A stretch of DNA of 64,000 nucleotides from Mobiluncus curtisii subsp. curtisii ATCC 35241 (GCF_000146285.1 NZ_GL385912.1:317777-381776), one strand, 5' to 3'. Positions 47,192 to 57,114 are shown, numbered from the stretch's first letter. A program made the numbers and translations. Notes: generated by a model from the sequence alone, not told the origin.

Positions 47192-47222
47192 AAAAAACCG
47201 GCTACCGAAACTCGGTAACCGG
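47192..47222 (-). terminator. Intrinsic terminator after the DUF3040 gene
   Basis: On the minus strand an 11-bp stem with one mismatch (47198-47208 with 47212-47222, CCGGTTACCGA) and a 3-nt loop is followed by TTTTTTG. It lies 46 nt after the stop of the gene at 47268 and insulates it from the mraZ promoter. Confidence 0.88.
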
Positions 47223-47267
47223 ATAAAACCCTCGAGTCAGCGACTCGACACAAGGCGAGATAACAGA

Positions 47268-47687
47268 CTATTCACCCTGTTGGCGACGCTCCCAGCGTTC
47301 ATTTTGGCGATCCATAAAGGAACCGCGGGAAGCTGGCGCGCCGGCGGGCTGGCTGCGAGGGGCAGGCTTCGAAGCGGAAGACTTTGACCCGACCCCAAAA
47401 ATTTTCAAAAACCCCAGGACGATAACCACGAACCCCAGCACTCCCACGAGAGTACCTAAGAAATCCAGACCATTCAGATAGGGCGTGGCAATGAGCCCTC
47501 CAATCAGGACCGTCGCCCCAATCAGCACCAAAACGACCCCGAAAGCAACCCGCCGCGGGCGACTCACCGCAGGCTCGCCGACCTTCGTGGAAGTCTGACG
47601 CATCCTGTCAGCCATTCTGGGATCCTCATTGTGGAGCTGAGCTTCCATCTGCGCCAGGACTTGCTTTTCATAGTCCGACAATGCCAT
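47268..47687 (-). CDS. DUF3040 family membrane protein
   Basis: 139 residues from ATG 47687, with AAGGG at the right distance. The N-terminus ALSDYEKQVLAQMEAQL is the family hallmark. Two transmembrane helices (about 47-67 and 73-95) follow, then a Pro/Arg-rich cytoplasmic tail. This actinobacterial family is commonly found next to mraZ, as here. Function unknown. Confidence 0.85.
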   Translation of the reverse strand: MALSDYEKQVLAQMEAQLHNEDPRMADRMRQTSTKVGEPAVSRPRRVAFGVVLVLIGATVLIGGLIATPYLNGLDFLGTLVGVLGFVVIVLGFLKIFGVGSKSSASKPAPRSQPAGAPASRGSFMDRQNERWERRQQGE

Positions 47688-47838
47688 GACCATGCCCTTT
47701 CAATGCGCGGTCGAGGAAAACATCCCAAAACCAAAACCAACATGTTACTACAAACCAGTTTACCTGTTTTTATCCTAATCGCGCCACATGACCTGGAAAC
47801 GAATCGACCGAAACTCGATAAACAGCCCTTTTTACTGG

Positions 47839-47844
47839 TTTAAT
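47839..47844 (+). promoter_or_regulatory. Probable -10 element (TTTAAT) of a leaderless promoter
   Basis: TTTAAT ends 6 nt before ATG 47851, and no ribosome binding site precedes that ATG or the in-frame ATG at 47788. Confidence 0.4.
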
Positions 47845-47850
47845 TGTGTT

Positions 47851-49161
47851 ATGCAAGCGTTAATTATTGGTCTGTGGTGGGTTGTGGCACTAATCTTAGC
47901 GGCAATCCTCATCTATCGAGCACGTCCTCAGAGCAGCGTAGAACGCTACCGTATCCAGGCGTATATCAAAGAAGTCGAGCCCCTCACCGAGGACGACACC
48001 ATGCGTTCCCTGCCTTACGAGGTCACGGTCCTTTTGCCATTTCAAGACCCCGGTGAAGCTAACTCATATTATTACGTAACTTTAAACCCCGAAGACCTCC
48101 ATGTCGGTCGAGCTCGGACCTGCGCTCGCTATCACCTTCCGCTGCCCGCATGGGTCTCGGTTGTCGATCCACGCGACATCCGTTTTGAAAACTCTCACTC
48201 CTGGAACACGGAAACCATCATCAACGCAGTACTGCTGTTGATTGCACAGTTCATCATGACTGGCATCTGCCTGTTCAACATGGAACTCATCACGAACTCA
48301 GACCCCTATTTCGTGCTCCTGTTCCCGCCCACGATACTGTTCTTTGCATTCGCCACTCTCTATGGTCTCCTGCGCTTTGGACAAGCTGTCGCGGTGTGGG
48401 TTCGCGTGACGTCCAGCCCCGCCACCGTGCCGGCTTCGATCAGCGGCATTCGACGCCTCAACGGTCGCGCCGGGCGCCCCGGCGGCTTTGAAGTGTCCCT
48501 GCTGTGGGCACCGCTAGGAATGCCGGCACAATACGGCAAGGTGCGGATTCCCGGCTTCCAGCGACGCACCAGCCTTTTGCTGCAAAAACTGGTGCGAACC
48601 CAGCTAAAGGAAGAAGCGGAAGGAGTGTGGCGGGTCGCCCCGGCAATTCCCCCGGAACGTCCCCAACCCCATACGGCAGTTTCTGAACTGCACACTCCCG
48701 ACGGACCTACCATGGTGAAAATCACCGCTTTACCGGAAAATGATCCGCGATTTGACCCACGTCCTCCAAAAGCTCGTGCCGCCGCAGAAAAAGCCCGACT
48801 AAAGCGAGAGGCGGAACTGTTGGCGCAACGCGAAGCCTTTGAACGCGCCACCGCACGAGCCCGCATTGAGGAAGCTAATCGGGCGGAACTCGGCGACGAA
48901 ACAAACAGTCTCGATGAAGTTGCCGCCCAGGGACCTCAGGCTTGGTATTACCCGATGAACCCCTCGCGGGTAAACCTGGTGGGAGTGGGCACAGATCCGG
49001 GAAATCGCGCAAATCTGATTGGACCCGGCATCGGCTGGCTCGGCATAGCTATATTGACCGCGCTGACTGTAGCATGGCTCGGTTTTATCAATCCCGACAT
49101 TATGTTCCCGGTCTACAATGCCCCCTCCGGGGATCAGCCACTGGGTGGTTGGACTCGCTAA
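47851..49161 (+). CDS. Uncharacterised membrane protein
   Basis: 436 residues from ATG 47851, chosen because a hydrophobic helix then begins at the N-terminus (MQALIIGLWWVVALILAAIL); the in-frame ATG at 47788 would add 21 residues. Transmembrane helices lie near 4-23, 126-148, 158-182 and a last one near the C-terminus (GWLGIAILTALTVAWLGF). A charged, probably coiled-coil stretch (about 305-345, Arg/Ala/Glu-rich) precedes the last helix. No family recognised. Confidence 0.75.
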   Translation: MQALIIGLWWVVALILAAILIYRARPQSSVERYRIQAYIKEVEPLTEDDTMRSLPYEVTVLLPFQDPGEANSYYYVTLNPEDLHVGRARTCARYHLPLPAWVSVVDPRDIRFENSHSWNTETIINAVLLLIAQFIMTGICLFNMELITNSDPYFVLLFPPTILFFAFATLYGLLRFGQAVAVWVRVTSSPATVPASISGIRRLNGRAGRPGGFEVSLLWAPLGMPAQYGKVRIPGFQRRTSLLLQKLVRTQLKEEAEGVWRVAPAIPPERPQPHTAVSELHTPDGPTMVKITALPENDPRFDPRPPKARAAAEKARLKREAELLAQREAFERATARARIEEANRAELGDETNSLDEVAAQGPQAWYYPMNPSRVNLVGVGTDPGNRANLIGPGIGWLGIAILTALTVAWLGFINPDIMFPVYNAPSGDQPLGGWTR

Positions 49162-49191
49162 CCATCCGGTATTTCAGGAGACCGGTCCGGG

Positions 49192-50241
49192 TTAATCCTC
49201 CGGGGTATCGCGACGGTGACGCCCCCGACGAGGACGGAGCCGTTCAATGTTGCGTTTCTCATAAGGCGTGTCGCGCAGGGAAGAAATCCCAGAAGCATCG
49301 GCGACCGGGAGGGACTCTTCATTAAGGTTTGAGAGTTTCGCCCCGCGATTCAACCGATCGGCGCGTTTCAAAAATTCTTCAAGACGAGCCCCGAGTTCTT
49401 CAGCGGTAGGCAGCGGTTCCTCTGGAGTTTCAATAATCGCCATCGGTTCGGCTTCGTCAAAATGCTGTTCTAGAATCTCGACGATGTGTCCAGCTTCCTC
49501 GGACTGTTCAACCATCTGGTTGATTTGTCCCAAGGTGAGGGCAGAAGCCGCTTCGATGTCTCCTACGGGCAGTGCCAATCCGGTCTTTGCTGCCACCGCG
49601 GACATCAGCGCCGCAGCCGCCGGCGGGTAGTCCCCTTCTGCCAAATAATACGGTACCGCCGCAATGATTCCGACCGCATCCAGACCGGCTTGTCCCAAGG
49701 TGAACTCGATGAGTTGGTCCATCCCTGCCGGCAAAATCATCTCACCGACCATTTTGGGCTGCTTGGGCAGGCTCTCGGAACGAGCCCCGTGCAGGTGCAC
49801 CGGAGTGGGACGAGTATGGGGTACTCCAGCGGGCATTCCCGTCACACCGACGGTCTGACGCACACCTAAACGCCGCACAATCTCCTGGATAGTCTCCAAA
49901 AACAGATTCCATTGGGCATCCGGCTCGGGACCGTGGAGCACCAAGAAATTTCGATCATTGTCATCGCTGAGTAAATCGAGACGAATTTCGGGCATTTCCA
50001 CTTCGGTAAACTTCCAGTCCGAAAAGCTCAACCAGGGACGATGGGAACGAAAATCTACCAATTTATCGGAATTGAAGGTCGCAATAGTCTGATGCGGCAG
50101 GGCTTCCACCAGGTGTTCCAACATACCCCGCCCAGAATGTCCGGCATCCATCGCCCCGTTGAGGTGATGAAGCATGACATCGGCATGACCACTGAAGTCC
50201 GCGCCGGGCGCTAATAAAGAATCAAATTTGTCTGCGTCCAT
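49192..50241 (-). CDS. PAC2 family protein
   Basis: 349 residues. The family shares the fold of eukaryotic proteasome assembly chaperones and is common in actinobacteria, where its role is not settled. Seen are the N-terminal HHLNGAMDAGHSG, TFNSDKLVDFRSHRPWLSF and LLDGPEPD-like FLVLHGPEPDAQW, VGVTGMPAGVPHTRP. The C-terminal tail is Glu-rich then basic (RLRPRRGRHRRD). GAGGGAAAA precedes the ATG. Confidence 0.88.
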   Translation of the reverse strand: MDADKFDSLLAPGADFSGHADVMLHHLNGAMDAGHSGRGMLEHLVEALPHQTIATFNSDKLVDFRSHRPWLSFSDWKFTEVEMPEIRLDLLSDDNDRNFLVLHGPEPDAQWNLFLETIQEIVRRLGVRQTVGVTGMPAGVPHTRPTPVHLHGARSESLPKQPKMVGEMILPAGMDQLIEFTLGQAGLDAVGIIAAVPYYLAEGDYPPAAAALMSAVAAKTGLALPVGDIEAASALTLGQINQMVEQSEEAGHIVEILEQHFDEAEPMAIIETPEEPLPTAEELGARLEEFLKRADRLNRGAKLSNLNEESLPVADASGISSLRDTPYEKRNIERLRPRRGRHRRDTPED

Positions 50242-50356
50242 TTTTCCCTCGAAAAGTTCAACCCCTAAATGTTATCAAGACTTGCCCCCAATTCGCTCCC
50301 CGTAAGCCTTTTAGGGCATAATTGAGTACCCTTTTGATGCCTTGAGGAGAGAAAAA

Positions 50357-52744
50357 TTGGCTGACGCAACGGTGCCGTCGTCCCAGCAATCCGAGATTGC
50401 CAAGGAACAGACTTTCGTTGACCGCGCCTATAAAACTCTCGATGAAATGCGGGTCTATTACCGCCGGCGACAAGACGAGGTCGCCGCAGAGATGAGTTCT
50501 AATCCCTCTGCCAGGGCTGACCGCGATGCTTTAGCAGCCCATTATGGTGATGCCGCTACACGCCTGGAAAGTGTGGAAAATCGCCTGGTCTTTGGAGGTT
50601 TAAACCTAAACGACGGGACCAGTTTCCACATTGGTCGGATTGGTTTACGCGACTTTGACCCCGCCGACGCTGAGTCCGCTACCCCGGAGCTTTCCCCGAC
50701 TGAGAACTCTCCCGCGGACCTGGCGCCGACATCACCAGAAAAACTTGCCGATATGCCTGGCGAAGGCATGTCTCGTCAACTGCTGGTGGATTGGCGAGCG
50801 AAAGTCGCCCAGCCTTTCTATCAAGCTACGGCAGTAGCCCCGATGGGAGTGTGGAAGCGGCGACACGTCGCCACCAGTTTGCGTCAAGTGGTGGGCGTGG
50901 AGGACGAACTGTTGACTTCCTCCCCTGACACTGATGCTGTGCAAACGGCAACGCTGCAGGGTGAAGGTGCTTTGATGGCAGCGCTCTCACGTGCCCGTAG
51001 TGGTCAGATGTCGGACATTGTCTCAACGATCCAAGCGGAACAAGACCGGGTGATTCGTTCTGACCTGAATGCTTTTTTAGTGGTGCAGGGCGGACCAGGA
51101 ACCGGCAAGACCGCGGTGGCACTGCATCGGGCGGCTTACCTACTCTATGCCCACCGCGATCAGTTGGATTCACAAGGGGTGTTGGTCGTTGGTCCCAATC
51201 ACACGTTTTTGCGCTACATCGAGCGGGTACTTCCTGCCCTGGGCGAGACCGGAGTAGTTAGCCTGACTATTGGAGAATGTTTCCCCGGTGTACACACCGT
51301 GGCAGAGCGTCCGGAACTGCGCGCTCTGAAAGGCGACACCCGCTGGATTAAAGTCGCTGCCGCGGCCGTAGCAGATTTGAAACGTCCGCCCCGCGAAGAT
51401 CAAATGCTGCAACTGGATCACGTTCAACTAAATCTGAGCGCCGCTTTGATTCGTGACGCGATGGAAGCCGGATCACACGGTGGCTCCACACACAATCAAC
51501 ACTGGGCGGCGTATGCCAAATTCCTGGTTCGCGAGTTGACCAAGCTCTATGCCGGTCAGACCCCCACCAAAGAAGACATGGAGTGGATGACCGAGGAAAT
51601 CCGAGCTTCTGCGGAAGTTCGCCGAGCCGTCAACCGCTGCTATCTCCCCGCGTCTGCCCCTGACCTGTTGGCGCGTCTCTATGCTTACCCGGATTATTTG
51701 CAGCGTATCGCTTCGGGGATTTTCACCGCGGAGGAAATCGCCGCCTTGCAACGTCCCAAGACCAGTCCCTTTACCGATGCTGATGTGCCCATTTTGGATG
51801 AGCTGGCAGAGTTGCTGGGGCCCCTACCCGGAATGACAGATTCGGCGACGCAGCGTCGCAATCGCGAACAGCGCGAAATTGAACGCGCGGCAGAGGCCAT
51901 CGAGGCAATGGATCTGGGCGGAGGACTCATCAACGCACGGATGTTGGCGCGTTCATCCCGCGGTGAAGTGAGTCTCTCTCCCCTGGCTCAACGCGCCCGC
52001 GCGGACCGCTCCTGGGCTTACGGTCACGTGGTTGTGGACGAGGCACAGGAGCTTTCCCCGATGGACTGGCACCTGTTGCTGCGCCGGTGCCCCTCCCGGT
52101 CGTTCACCGTGGTTGGTGACGTGAACCAAACGTCGCAGCGCTCATCGACTCCACTGTCTTGGGAAACCCTGCTGGGACCTGCCCGGCGCGCTGCGCCGGT
52201 GATGGAGCAGCTCACCATCAACTACCGTACCCCTCGTGCCGTGATGGATTTGGCGCAAAAGGTGCTGGCGGCCACCAAGCACACGGTAGTGCCGTTGCAA
52301 TCAGCGCGGGACGTAGCGGACTCCCTGGTGTTTACACGTCTCCAGGGTGAGCCACATGCGAATCTGCACGAACCAGTCTCTGGACCGGGGAACCTGGTGC
52401 CTACGCTCCGCGAAACCCTTCAGTCGGAAACGGCACGTTTAGAGGCAGAAGTCGGTTCGGGTGCCGGTAAGCTGGCGATTATTGTCCCCACTGCGGCGCA
52501 TTCGTACCTGGCTGCGACTTTGGGCTTGGAAACCGCGGATGTGGTAGCTGACCAGGTGTGTTGCCTGGATCCGCGAGCGGCAAAAGGTCTGGAGTTTGAC
52601 ACCGTCATCCTGGTGGAACCAGCCGTTATCGCTGACCAGTCCGCCGGGGATTTGTATGTGGCGATGACGCGCTGCACGAAACGGATGCATGTTTTAGCCA
52701 GCGTTTTACCCGCCGGAATGGAACTTTGCCCCACCGCGCCGTAA
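50357..52744 (+). CDS. helD: HelD/HelR-type superfamily 1 RNA polymerase motor protein
   Basis: 795 residues from TTG 50357 with GGAGAG upstream; an earlier in-frame TTG at 50342 has no such site. The long N-terminal coiled coil (EQTFVDRAYKTLDEMRVYYRRRQ) that enters the polymerase secondary channel precedes Walker A VQGGPGTGKTAVALHRAAYLLY (about 241), Walker B VVVDEAQELSPMDW, and motifs GDVNQTSQ and INYRTPRAVMDLA. HelD frees stalled RNA polymerase; actinobacterial HelR versions confer rifamycin tolerance. Divergent from the PAC2 gene. Confidence 0.9.
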   Translation: MADATVPSSQQSEIAKEQTFVDRAYKTLDEMRVYYRRRQDEVAAEMSSNPSARADRDALAAHYGDAATRLESVENRLVFGGLNLNDGTSFHIGRIGLRDFDPADAESATPELSPTENSPADLAPTSPEKLADMPGEGMSRQLLVDWRAKVAQPFYQATAVAPMGVWKRRHVATSLRQVVGVEDELLTSSPDTDAVQTATLQGEGALMAALSRARSGQMSDIVSTIQAEQDRVIRSDLNAFLVVQGGPGTGKTAVALHRAAYLLYAHRDQLDSQGVLVVGPNHTFLRYIERVLPALGETGVVSLTIGECFPGVHTVAERPELRALKGDTRWIKVAAAAVADLKRPPREDQMLQLDHVQLNLSAALIRDAMEAGSHGGSTHNQHWAAYAKFLVRELTKLYAGQTPTKEDMEWMTEEIRASAEVRRAVNRCYLPASAPDLLARLYAYPDYLQRIASGIFTAEEIAALQRPKTSPFTDADVPILDELAELLGPLPGMTDSATQRRNREQREIERAAEAIEAMDLGGGLINARMLARSSRGEVSLSPLAQRARADRSWAYGHVVVDEAQELSPMDWHLLLRRCPSRSFTVVGDVNQTSQRSSTPLSWETLLGPARRAAPVMEQLTINYRTPRAVMDLAQKVLAATKHTVVPLQSARDVADSLVFTRLQGEPHANLHEPVSGPGNLVPTLRETLQSETARLEAEVGSGAGKLAIIVPTAAHSYLAATLGLETADVVADQVCCLDPRAAKGLEFDTVILVEPAVIADQSAGDLYVAMTRCTKRMHVLASVLPAGMELCPTAP

Positions 52745-52800
52745 AGCCACCCCTTGAGATGCGCCCTGACGTGGGATTTCGGCACTGCGCTCTTTTGGTC

Positions 52801-52806
52801 TAAAGT
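52801..52806 (+). promoter_or_regulatory. Probable -10 element (TAAAGT) before serA
   Basis: TAAAGT ends 6 nt before ATG 52813. Only a weak GGTGAT lies between, so leaderless or near-leaderless translation is inferred. Confidence 0.4.
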
Positions 52807-52812
52807 GGTGAT

Positions 52813-54054
52813 ATGACGAAGATACTGCTGCTTGAAAACCCCCACGAAGTCGCGAACAAAGTATTTAGCGACGCAAATGTCCAAGTCGACCGGATAGATG
52901 GTTCTCTGGATGAAAACGACCTGATTAAGGCTCTCCAGGGCTATCAGATGGTTGGGATTCGTTCCAAGACGAACCTGAGCAAACGAGTTTTTGATGAATG
53001 CCCGGACTTGGTCTGCGCTGGGACTTTCACGATTGGTACCAACCAAATCGACTTGAAAGAAGCAGCGAAACACGGGGTGGCAGTGTTCAACGCCCCTTAT
53101 TCCAACACGCGTTCCGTAGCGGAGCTAGCCATCGCTGAGATTATTGCGCTGGCACGTCAACTGCCAGTACGCAACGCCCACCTGCAAAATGCTGATTGGC
53201 AAAAGACCGCCAAGGGCTCTCATGAGGTGCGTGGCAAGACCTTGGGGATTATCGGCTATTCTTCGACCGGTACCCAGCTGTCCATCTTGGCAGAAGCTAT
53301 GGGGATGAAAGTCCAGTTCTATGACTTGGCAAAGAAGCTGCCCATCGGCAACGCGAAACAGTGCAACTCCCTTGAGGAAGCCCTGCAAGGCGCTGATTTT
53401 GTGTCCTTGCATGTGGATGGGCGCGCTTCTAATGAAAATATGTTTACCAAAGTACAGATGAACCAGATGAAGCCGGGGGCGAAGCTGTTGAATCTGTCCC
53501 GTGGTTTCGTTGTCAATCTCGATGATTTGGCAGAGGCTCTGGATTCCGGTCAAATTGGGGGCTGCGCCATCGACGTGTTCCCTGATGAACCGCGCAAAAA
53601 TGGTGAGGAGTTCCACTCCCCGATTATGGGTAAGGAAAACACCATCCTTACTCCGCACATTGGCGGGTCCACCTTGGAAGCTCAAGAGGACATTGGCTGG
53701 TTTGTGGCTGGCAAGATTTGCACTTACCTACAGTCCGGTGAAACCGTGATGAGTGTAAACATGCCAAATTTGAGCCTTGAGCCGACGGATAACACCAAGT
53801 ACCGCATCACTTTGATTCACAAGAACGTCCCCGGCGTAATGGCGAAAATCAACCAGTTGTTCTCTGATGCTGGAGTGAACATCGAAGGTCAGGTCTTGGG
53901 CACTAACGGCGAAGTCGGCTACGTTATCGGTGATATTTCCTCCGAAATGCCCAAGGCAGCGCTCGATGAGATTGCCAAGTTTGATTCCACGCTCTCCGTG
54001 CGCTGCATTCCGATGGCGCACTTCGTTCGCGACGAAGAGACCGCGATTAACTAA
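52813..54054 (+). CDS. serA: D-3-phosphoglycerate dehydrogenase
   Basis: 413 residues, first step of serine synthesis. NAD-binding segment LGIIGYSSTGTQLSILAEAMGM has GxSxxG in place of GxGxxG, as in E. coli-type SerA. Catalytic residues lie in SRGFVVNLDDLAEAL (Arg), DVFPDEPRKN (Glu) and LTPHIGGSTLEAQ (His). The C-terminal 80 residues (ITLIHKNVPGVMAKINQLFSDAGVNI) are an ACT domain, implying serine feedback. Confidence 0.95.
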   Translation: MTKILLLENPHEVANKVFSDANVQVDRIDGSLDENDLIKALQGYQMVGIRSKTNLSKRVFDECPDLVCAGTFTIGTNQIDLKEAAKHGVAVFNAPYSNTRSVAELAIAEIIALARQLPVRNAHLQNADWQKTAKGSHEVRGKTLGIIGYSSTGTQLSILAEAMGMKVQFYDLAKKLPIGNAKQCNSLEEALQGADFVSLHVDGRASNENMFTKVQMNQMKPGAKLLNLSRGFVVNLDDLAEALDSGQIGGCAIDVFPDEPRKNGEEFHSPIMGKENTILTPHIGGSTLEAQEDIGWFVAGKICTYLQSGETVMSVNMPNLSLEPTDNTKYRITLIHKNVPGVMAKINQLFSDAGVNIEGQVLGTNGEVGYVIGDISSEMPKAALDEIAKFDSTLSVRCIPMAHFVRDEETAIN

Positions 54055-54164
54055 CTCCTCTACGGGGCTCAAAAGGTCGGGTCGGAGGCTTGGCATGTTC
54101 CGTAGACTGATTAGTGTTTCCGTGCAAATTCCGAGTGAAAGGGATTTGACCGGCGTGTTTGCGT

Positions 54165-54170
54165 TAGGGT
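54165..54170 (+). promoter_or_regulatory. Possible -10 element (TAGGGT) before the acyl-CoA ligase gene
   Basis: TAGGGT ends 6 nt before ATG 54177. TTGACC at 54146-54151 is present but only 13 nt away, too short for a standard spacer. GGGAG directly before the ATG is too close to act as a normal ribosome binding site. Confidence 0.35.
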
Positions 54171-54176
54171 GGGAGT

Positions 54177-55970
54177 ATGACTGAAACAGTGGATTTGTTG
54201 GAACTGGCTCCCGCCGCGGGTATTCACCTACCTAGGTACGTGCATACTCCGCCCGAGGATGATTCTGAGCTGACCAAAAGGATGCGTCTGCTCTACAATC
54301 CTGACGTTCCAGCGCAAATCCCCGTCACTGATCAGTTGATGATCGACGTCTTGCGCACTCAGTCCAATAAATATCCCCGCCGTGTCGCTTTGGATTTTTT
54401 CGGCGCCCCCACGACTTATCGGGAACTGGGCGAAAATGTGCAGCGCACTTCGGCGCTGTTACTTCAGCACGGGGTCAAGCGCGGGGATCGAGTTTCGGTT
54501 GTGGCTCCGAATTGTCCCCAGTTCGTCTATCTGCTCTATTCCTGCCTGCAGCTGGGAGTGGTGTGTGTGTTGCACAACCCGTTGGCTGCCCCCATGGAGT
54601 TGAAGTGGCAAATCGAAAATGCCGAATCGAAACTGGTTTTTGTATGGCAAAAGACTGCTTTAAGCGTCGCCGAAATGGTACGTGGCATGGACACCGAAAT
54701 TATTTCTCTCGATGTCTCTGCCGCCCTGCCGCGCCGGTTGCGTTTTGCCCTGCACCTGCCGATTAAGAAGGCCAAGGAGTTTCATAATCAGCTTTGCGAC
54801 CCGCAAGCCAAGGATTTACCCGATTACGATACCCTGCTGGAAAAGCAAAAACCGCATAACCGCATCGTGCGAGTCGATCCTGACGTTCCCGCCGTGATGC
54901 TGCACACGGGCGGAACCACCGGCAAGCCGAAAGCGGTTATTTTGACCAACCGCAACTTGGTGTCGAACTTATTTGCCAATACAACTTGGGTGACCAAGCT
55001 GCGTCCCGGCAAGGAAACCTGGTTCTGTGTTCTGCCGTTTTTCCACGCTTTCGGTCTGACCTTGTCTCTGAACGGTGCGATTGGTTTGGGAGCCACCGCG
55101 GTGATTTTCCCGAAATTCAGCACCAGGGCAGCCCTAGCCGCTCAACGCCGACGTCCGGGCACATTCATTGTGGGAGTGCCTCCGATTTTTGACCGGCTCG
55201 CGAAAGCAGCCGAGAACAACCCGAAGATTGACCTTTCAACTTTCCGATACGCCATTTCCGGAGCCATGCCACTGACCCAGGAGGTTGCAAAACGCTGGGA
55301 AAAAGCTACTTCCGGCTACATCATCGAGGGCTACGGGATGACGGAAACTTCTCCGACGGTATTGGGTTCCCCGATGAGCCCCGAACGCAAGCTCGGTTAT
55401 ATGGGTATCGTGTTTCCTTCCATTCAAGTGCGAGTCGTCGATCCCGACACCCTCGTTGATGTTGAACCTGGCGAAGTCGGGGAACTTATCGTCAAAGGAC
55501 CGGGGTGCTCTCCCGGTTATTGGCGTGACCAAGTGGAAACCGATTTACTGTTCACCCCGGATCGTTGGTTGCGCACCGGCGACTTGGTTGAAGAACACGA
55601 GGGATTCTTACGGATGAGTGACCGTCGCAAAGAGCTCATCATCATTTCTGGTTTCAATGTCTACCCCTCGGTCGTGGAGGCAGCAATTGCTTCAATGCCC
55701 CAGGTCGCAGAGGTCGCCGTGGTCGGCATTCCCGATCAAGCTGACCCTGCCCGAGGTGAACAGGTCCATGCGGCAGTGGTGCTCAATCCCGGAGCGACCC
55801 TGACTTTAGACAAGATTCGAGATTGGGTTGCCGATTCACTCCCCCGTTACGCAATTCCGCGTTCAGTTTCCTTCCCCGAGCAGTTGGCACATAACCAACT
55901 GGGCAAGATTCAGCGTCGCAAAGTGCGTCAGACCGTTATGGAACGCCTCTCTGAAGGCTTCCGCATGTAG
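54177..55970 (+). CDS. fadD: Long-chain fatty acid--CoA ligase
   Basis: 597 residues, ANL-superfamily enzyme activating a fatty acid via acyl-AMP. The P-loop is MLHTGGTTGKPKAVILTNRN (about 241); EGYGMTETSPT, the ATP-contact WLRTGDLVEEHEGFLRMSDRRKELIIISGFNVYP, and the late catalytic Lys in NQLGKIQRRKVR follow. Chain-length preference is not inferable. Confidence 0.92.
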   Translation: MTETVDLLELAPAAGIHLPRYVHTPPEDDSELTKRMRLLYNPDVPAQIPVTDQLMIDVLRTQSNKYPRRVALDFFGAPTTYRELGENVQRTSALLLQHGVKRGDRVSVVAPNCPQFVYLLYSCLQLGVVCVLHNPLAAPMELKWQIENAESKLVFVWQKTALSVAEMVRGMDTEIISLDVSAALPRRLRFALHLPIKKAKEFHNQLCDPQAKDLPDYDTLLEKQKPHNRIVRVDPDVPAVMLHTGGTTGKPKAVILTNRNLVSNLFANTTWVTKLRPGKETWFCVLPFFHAFGLTLSLNGAIGLGATAVIFPKFSTRAALAAQRRRPGTFIVGVPPIFDRLAKAAENNPKIDLSTFRYAISGAMPLTQEVAKRWEKATSGYIIEGYGMTETSPTVLGSPMSPERKLGYMGIVFPSIQVRVVDPDTLVDVEPGEVGELIVKGPGCSPGYWRDQVETDLLFTPDRWLRTGDLVEEHEGFLRMSDRRKELIIISGFNVYPSVVEAAIASMPQVAEVAVVGIPDQADPARGEQVHAAVVLNPGATLTLDKIRDWVADSLPRYAIPRSVSFPEQLAHNQLGKIQRRKVRQTVMERLSEGFRM

Positions 55971-56032
55971 GGGTTATATCCGCGGAGGAAAGTGGCGTGA
56001 CGGCTTCCTGAGGAATCCGGATCAGCTCCCGT

Positions 56033-56485
56033 CTAGCTGTGCGAATGATTCTTTAACGAAGCAATGGCGTCCTCAAAATCCTCCAGGGAATTGAATTCAG
56101 AATAGACCGAGGCGAAACGCAGATAGGCCACTTCATCCAGTTCCTTAAGCGGTTCCAAGATAGCTTTGCCGACTTCTTCGGAATTGATAATGGCCTTTCC
56201 GGAGGCGCGCAGGGTTTCCTCCACGCCTTGCGCCATGAGAGCAAGCTGATCCTCGCTAACTGGACGACCTTGGGTAGCTTTAGCTAGACCGGCAATGACT
56301 TTACTGCGCCGGAACGGTTCCGTCGCTCCGGAGCGTTTTTTAATCAGCAACATTGTGGTTTCCAAAGTGGTGAAACGCCGACCGCAACTGGGACATTCGC
56401 GACGCCGCCGGATGGAGGCACCATCATCGGCAGTACGAGAATCAATCACTCGGGAATCCTCGTGATGACAAAACGGACAGTGCAC
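56033..56485 (-). CDS. nrdR: Transcriptional repressor NrdR
   Basis: 150 residues from GTG 56485, with GGAGG upstream; the longer frame to 56578 would overrun the family length. The zinc ribbon has [15 protein letters not shown] and [10 protein letters not shown]; the ATP-cone domain ([26 protein letters not shown]) senses ATP/dATP. NrdR represses ribonucleotide reductase genes, none of which is in the window. Confidence 0.95.
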   Translation of the reverse strand: MHCPFCHHEDSRVIDSRTADDGASIRRRRECPSCGRRFTTLETTMLLIKKRSGATEPFRRSKVIAGLAKATQGRPVSEDQLALMAQGVEETLRASGKAIINSEEVGKAILEPLKELDEVAYLRFASVYSEFNSLEDFEDAIASLKNHSHS

Positions 56486-56579
56486 GTCGCCCTCCTTAAC
56501 CGCTGCAAGACTATAGGTTTCACCGTAAGTGCAAACCGAAGTTTTCGCAAGCTGGAGAATAGGGCTGGACACATCCATT

Positions 56580-57026
56580 TCAGTAAACCGGAACCAGCAG
56601 CGTTTGCCCGGCGTTCAACACAGAACTCGCATCCAAGGCATTTGCGTCCATCATATCCGCCAAGACCTCGTCAGCGGGGACACCGGTAGCGTTAGCAGCG
56701 GCAATGTCCCACATCGTGTCTCCCGGCACCACCGTGTGTAGCGTGAAATCCGTGGGGACGAAATCCGGGCTGAGCCCTAGCCCCAGCACCATCCCCAGGA
56801 ACACCATCACGAGAGCAGCCAAGATAAACAGTGCCACGCGTAAAGCCGCGGCATCCCACGACAAAACCGACTGTGCAGATGCAACAGAGGACTCCCGCGC
56901 TTTTGAAACCAGATGTAAGTAAGCCGGACGAGATTGCCGCCCTCTCGAAGCACGCACCGCCGGATGATTTGGAGCTAGCTCACAAAGCTCAAAATCCGAG
57001 AAACTCGGCGCTAAAACCGCTGTCAT
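56580..57026 (-). CDS. LysM-domain membrane protein in the lexA-nrdR neighbourhood
   Basis: 148 residues from ATG 57026, with GGAGG 7 nt upstream. A cytoplasmic N-terminus is followed by one transmembrane helix (about 72-95, [21 protein letters not shown]) and a C-terminal LysM ([19 protein letters not shown]...[10 protein letters not shown]), so it probably binds peptidoglycan outside the cell. This gene is divergent from lexA and shares its operator region, so it is likely SOS-controlled; the analogous gene in corynebacteria encodes a division inhibitor (inference by position). Confidence 0.85.
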   Translation of the reverse strand: MTAVLAPSFSDFELCELAPNHPAVRASRGRQSRPAYLHLVSKARESSVASAQSVLSWDAAALRVALFILAALVMVFLGMVLGLGLSPDFVPTDFTLHTVVPGDTMWDIAAANATGVPADEVLADMMDANALDASSVLNAGQTLLVPVY

Positions 57027-57044
57027 GGTAGTCCCTCCATTCAT

Positions 57045-57060
57045 TCGAACATTTGTTCGT
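57045..57060. promoter_or_regulatory. LexA box 1
   Basis: TCGAACATTTGTTCGT contains the perfect palindrome CGAAC-N4-GTTCG, the actinobacterial SOS box. It lies 19 nt from the LysM gene start. Confidence 0.9.
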
Positions 57061-57076
57061 TCGAACATCTGTACGT
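57061..57076. promoter_or_regulatory. LexA box 2
   Basis: TCGAACATCTGTACGT, one mismatch in the right arm (GTACG). Directly abuts box 1, so the centres are 16 bp apart. AT-rich TATAATATAAA beside it probably contains -10 elements. Confidence 0.75.
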
Positions 57077-57114
57077 ATAATATAAACCATCGCCGGCGCG
57101 TTGTCGAGTCAAAA

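Noticed and set aside
50242-50356. Rifamycin-associated element upstream of the helD-like gene
   Set aside because: The expected GC-rich inverted repeat was not found.
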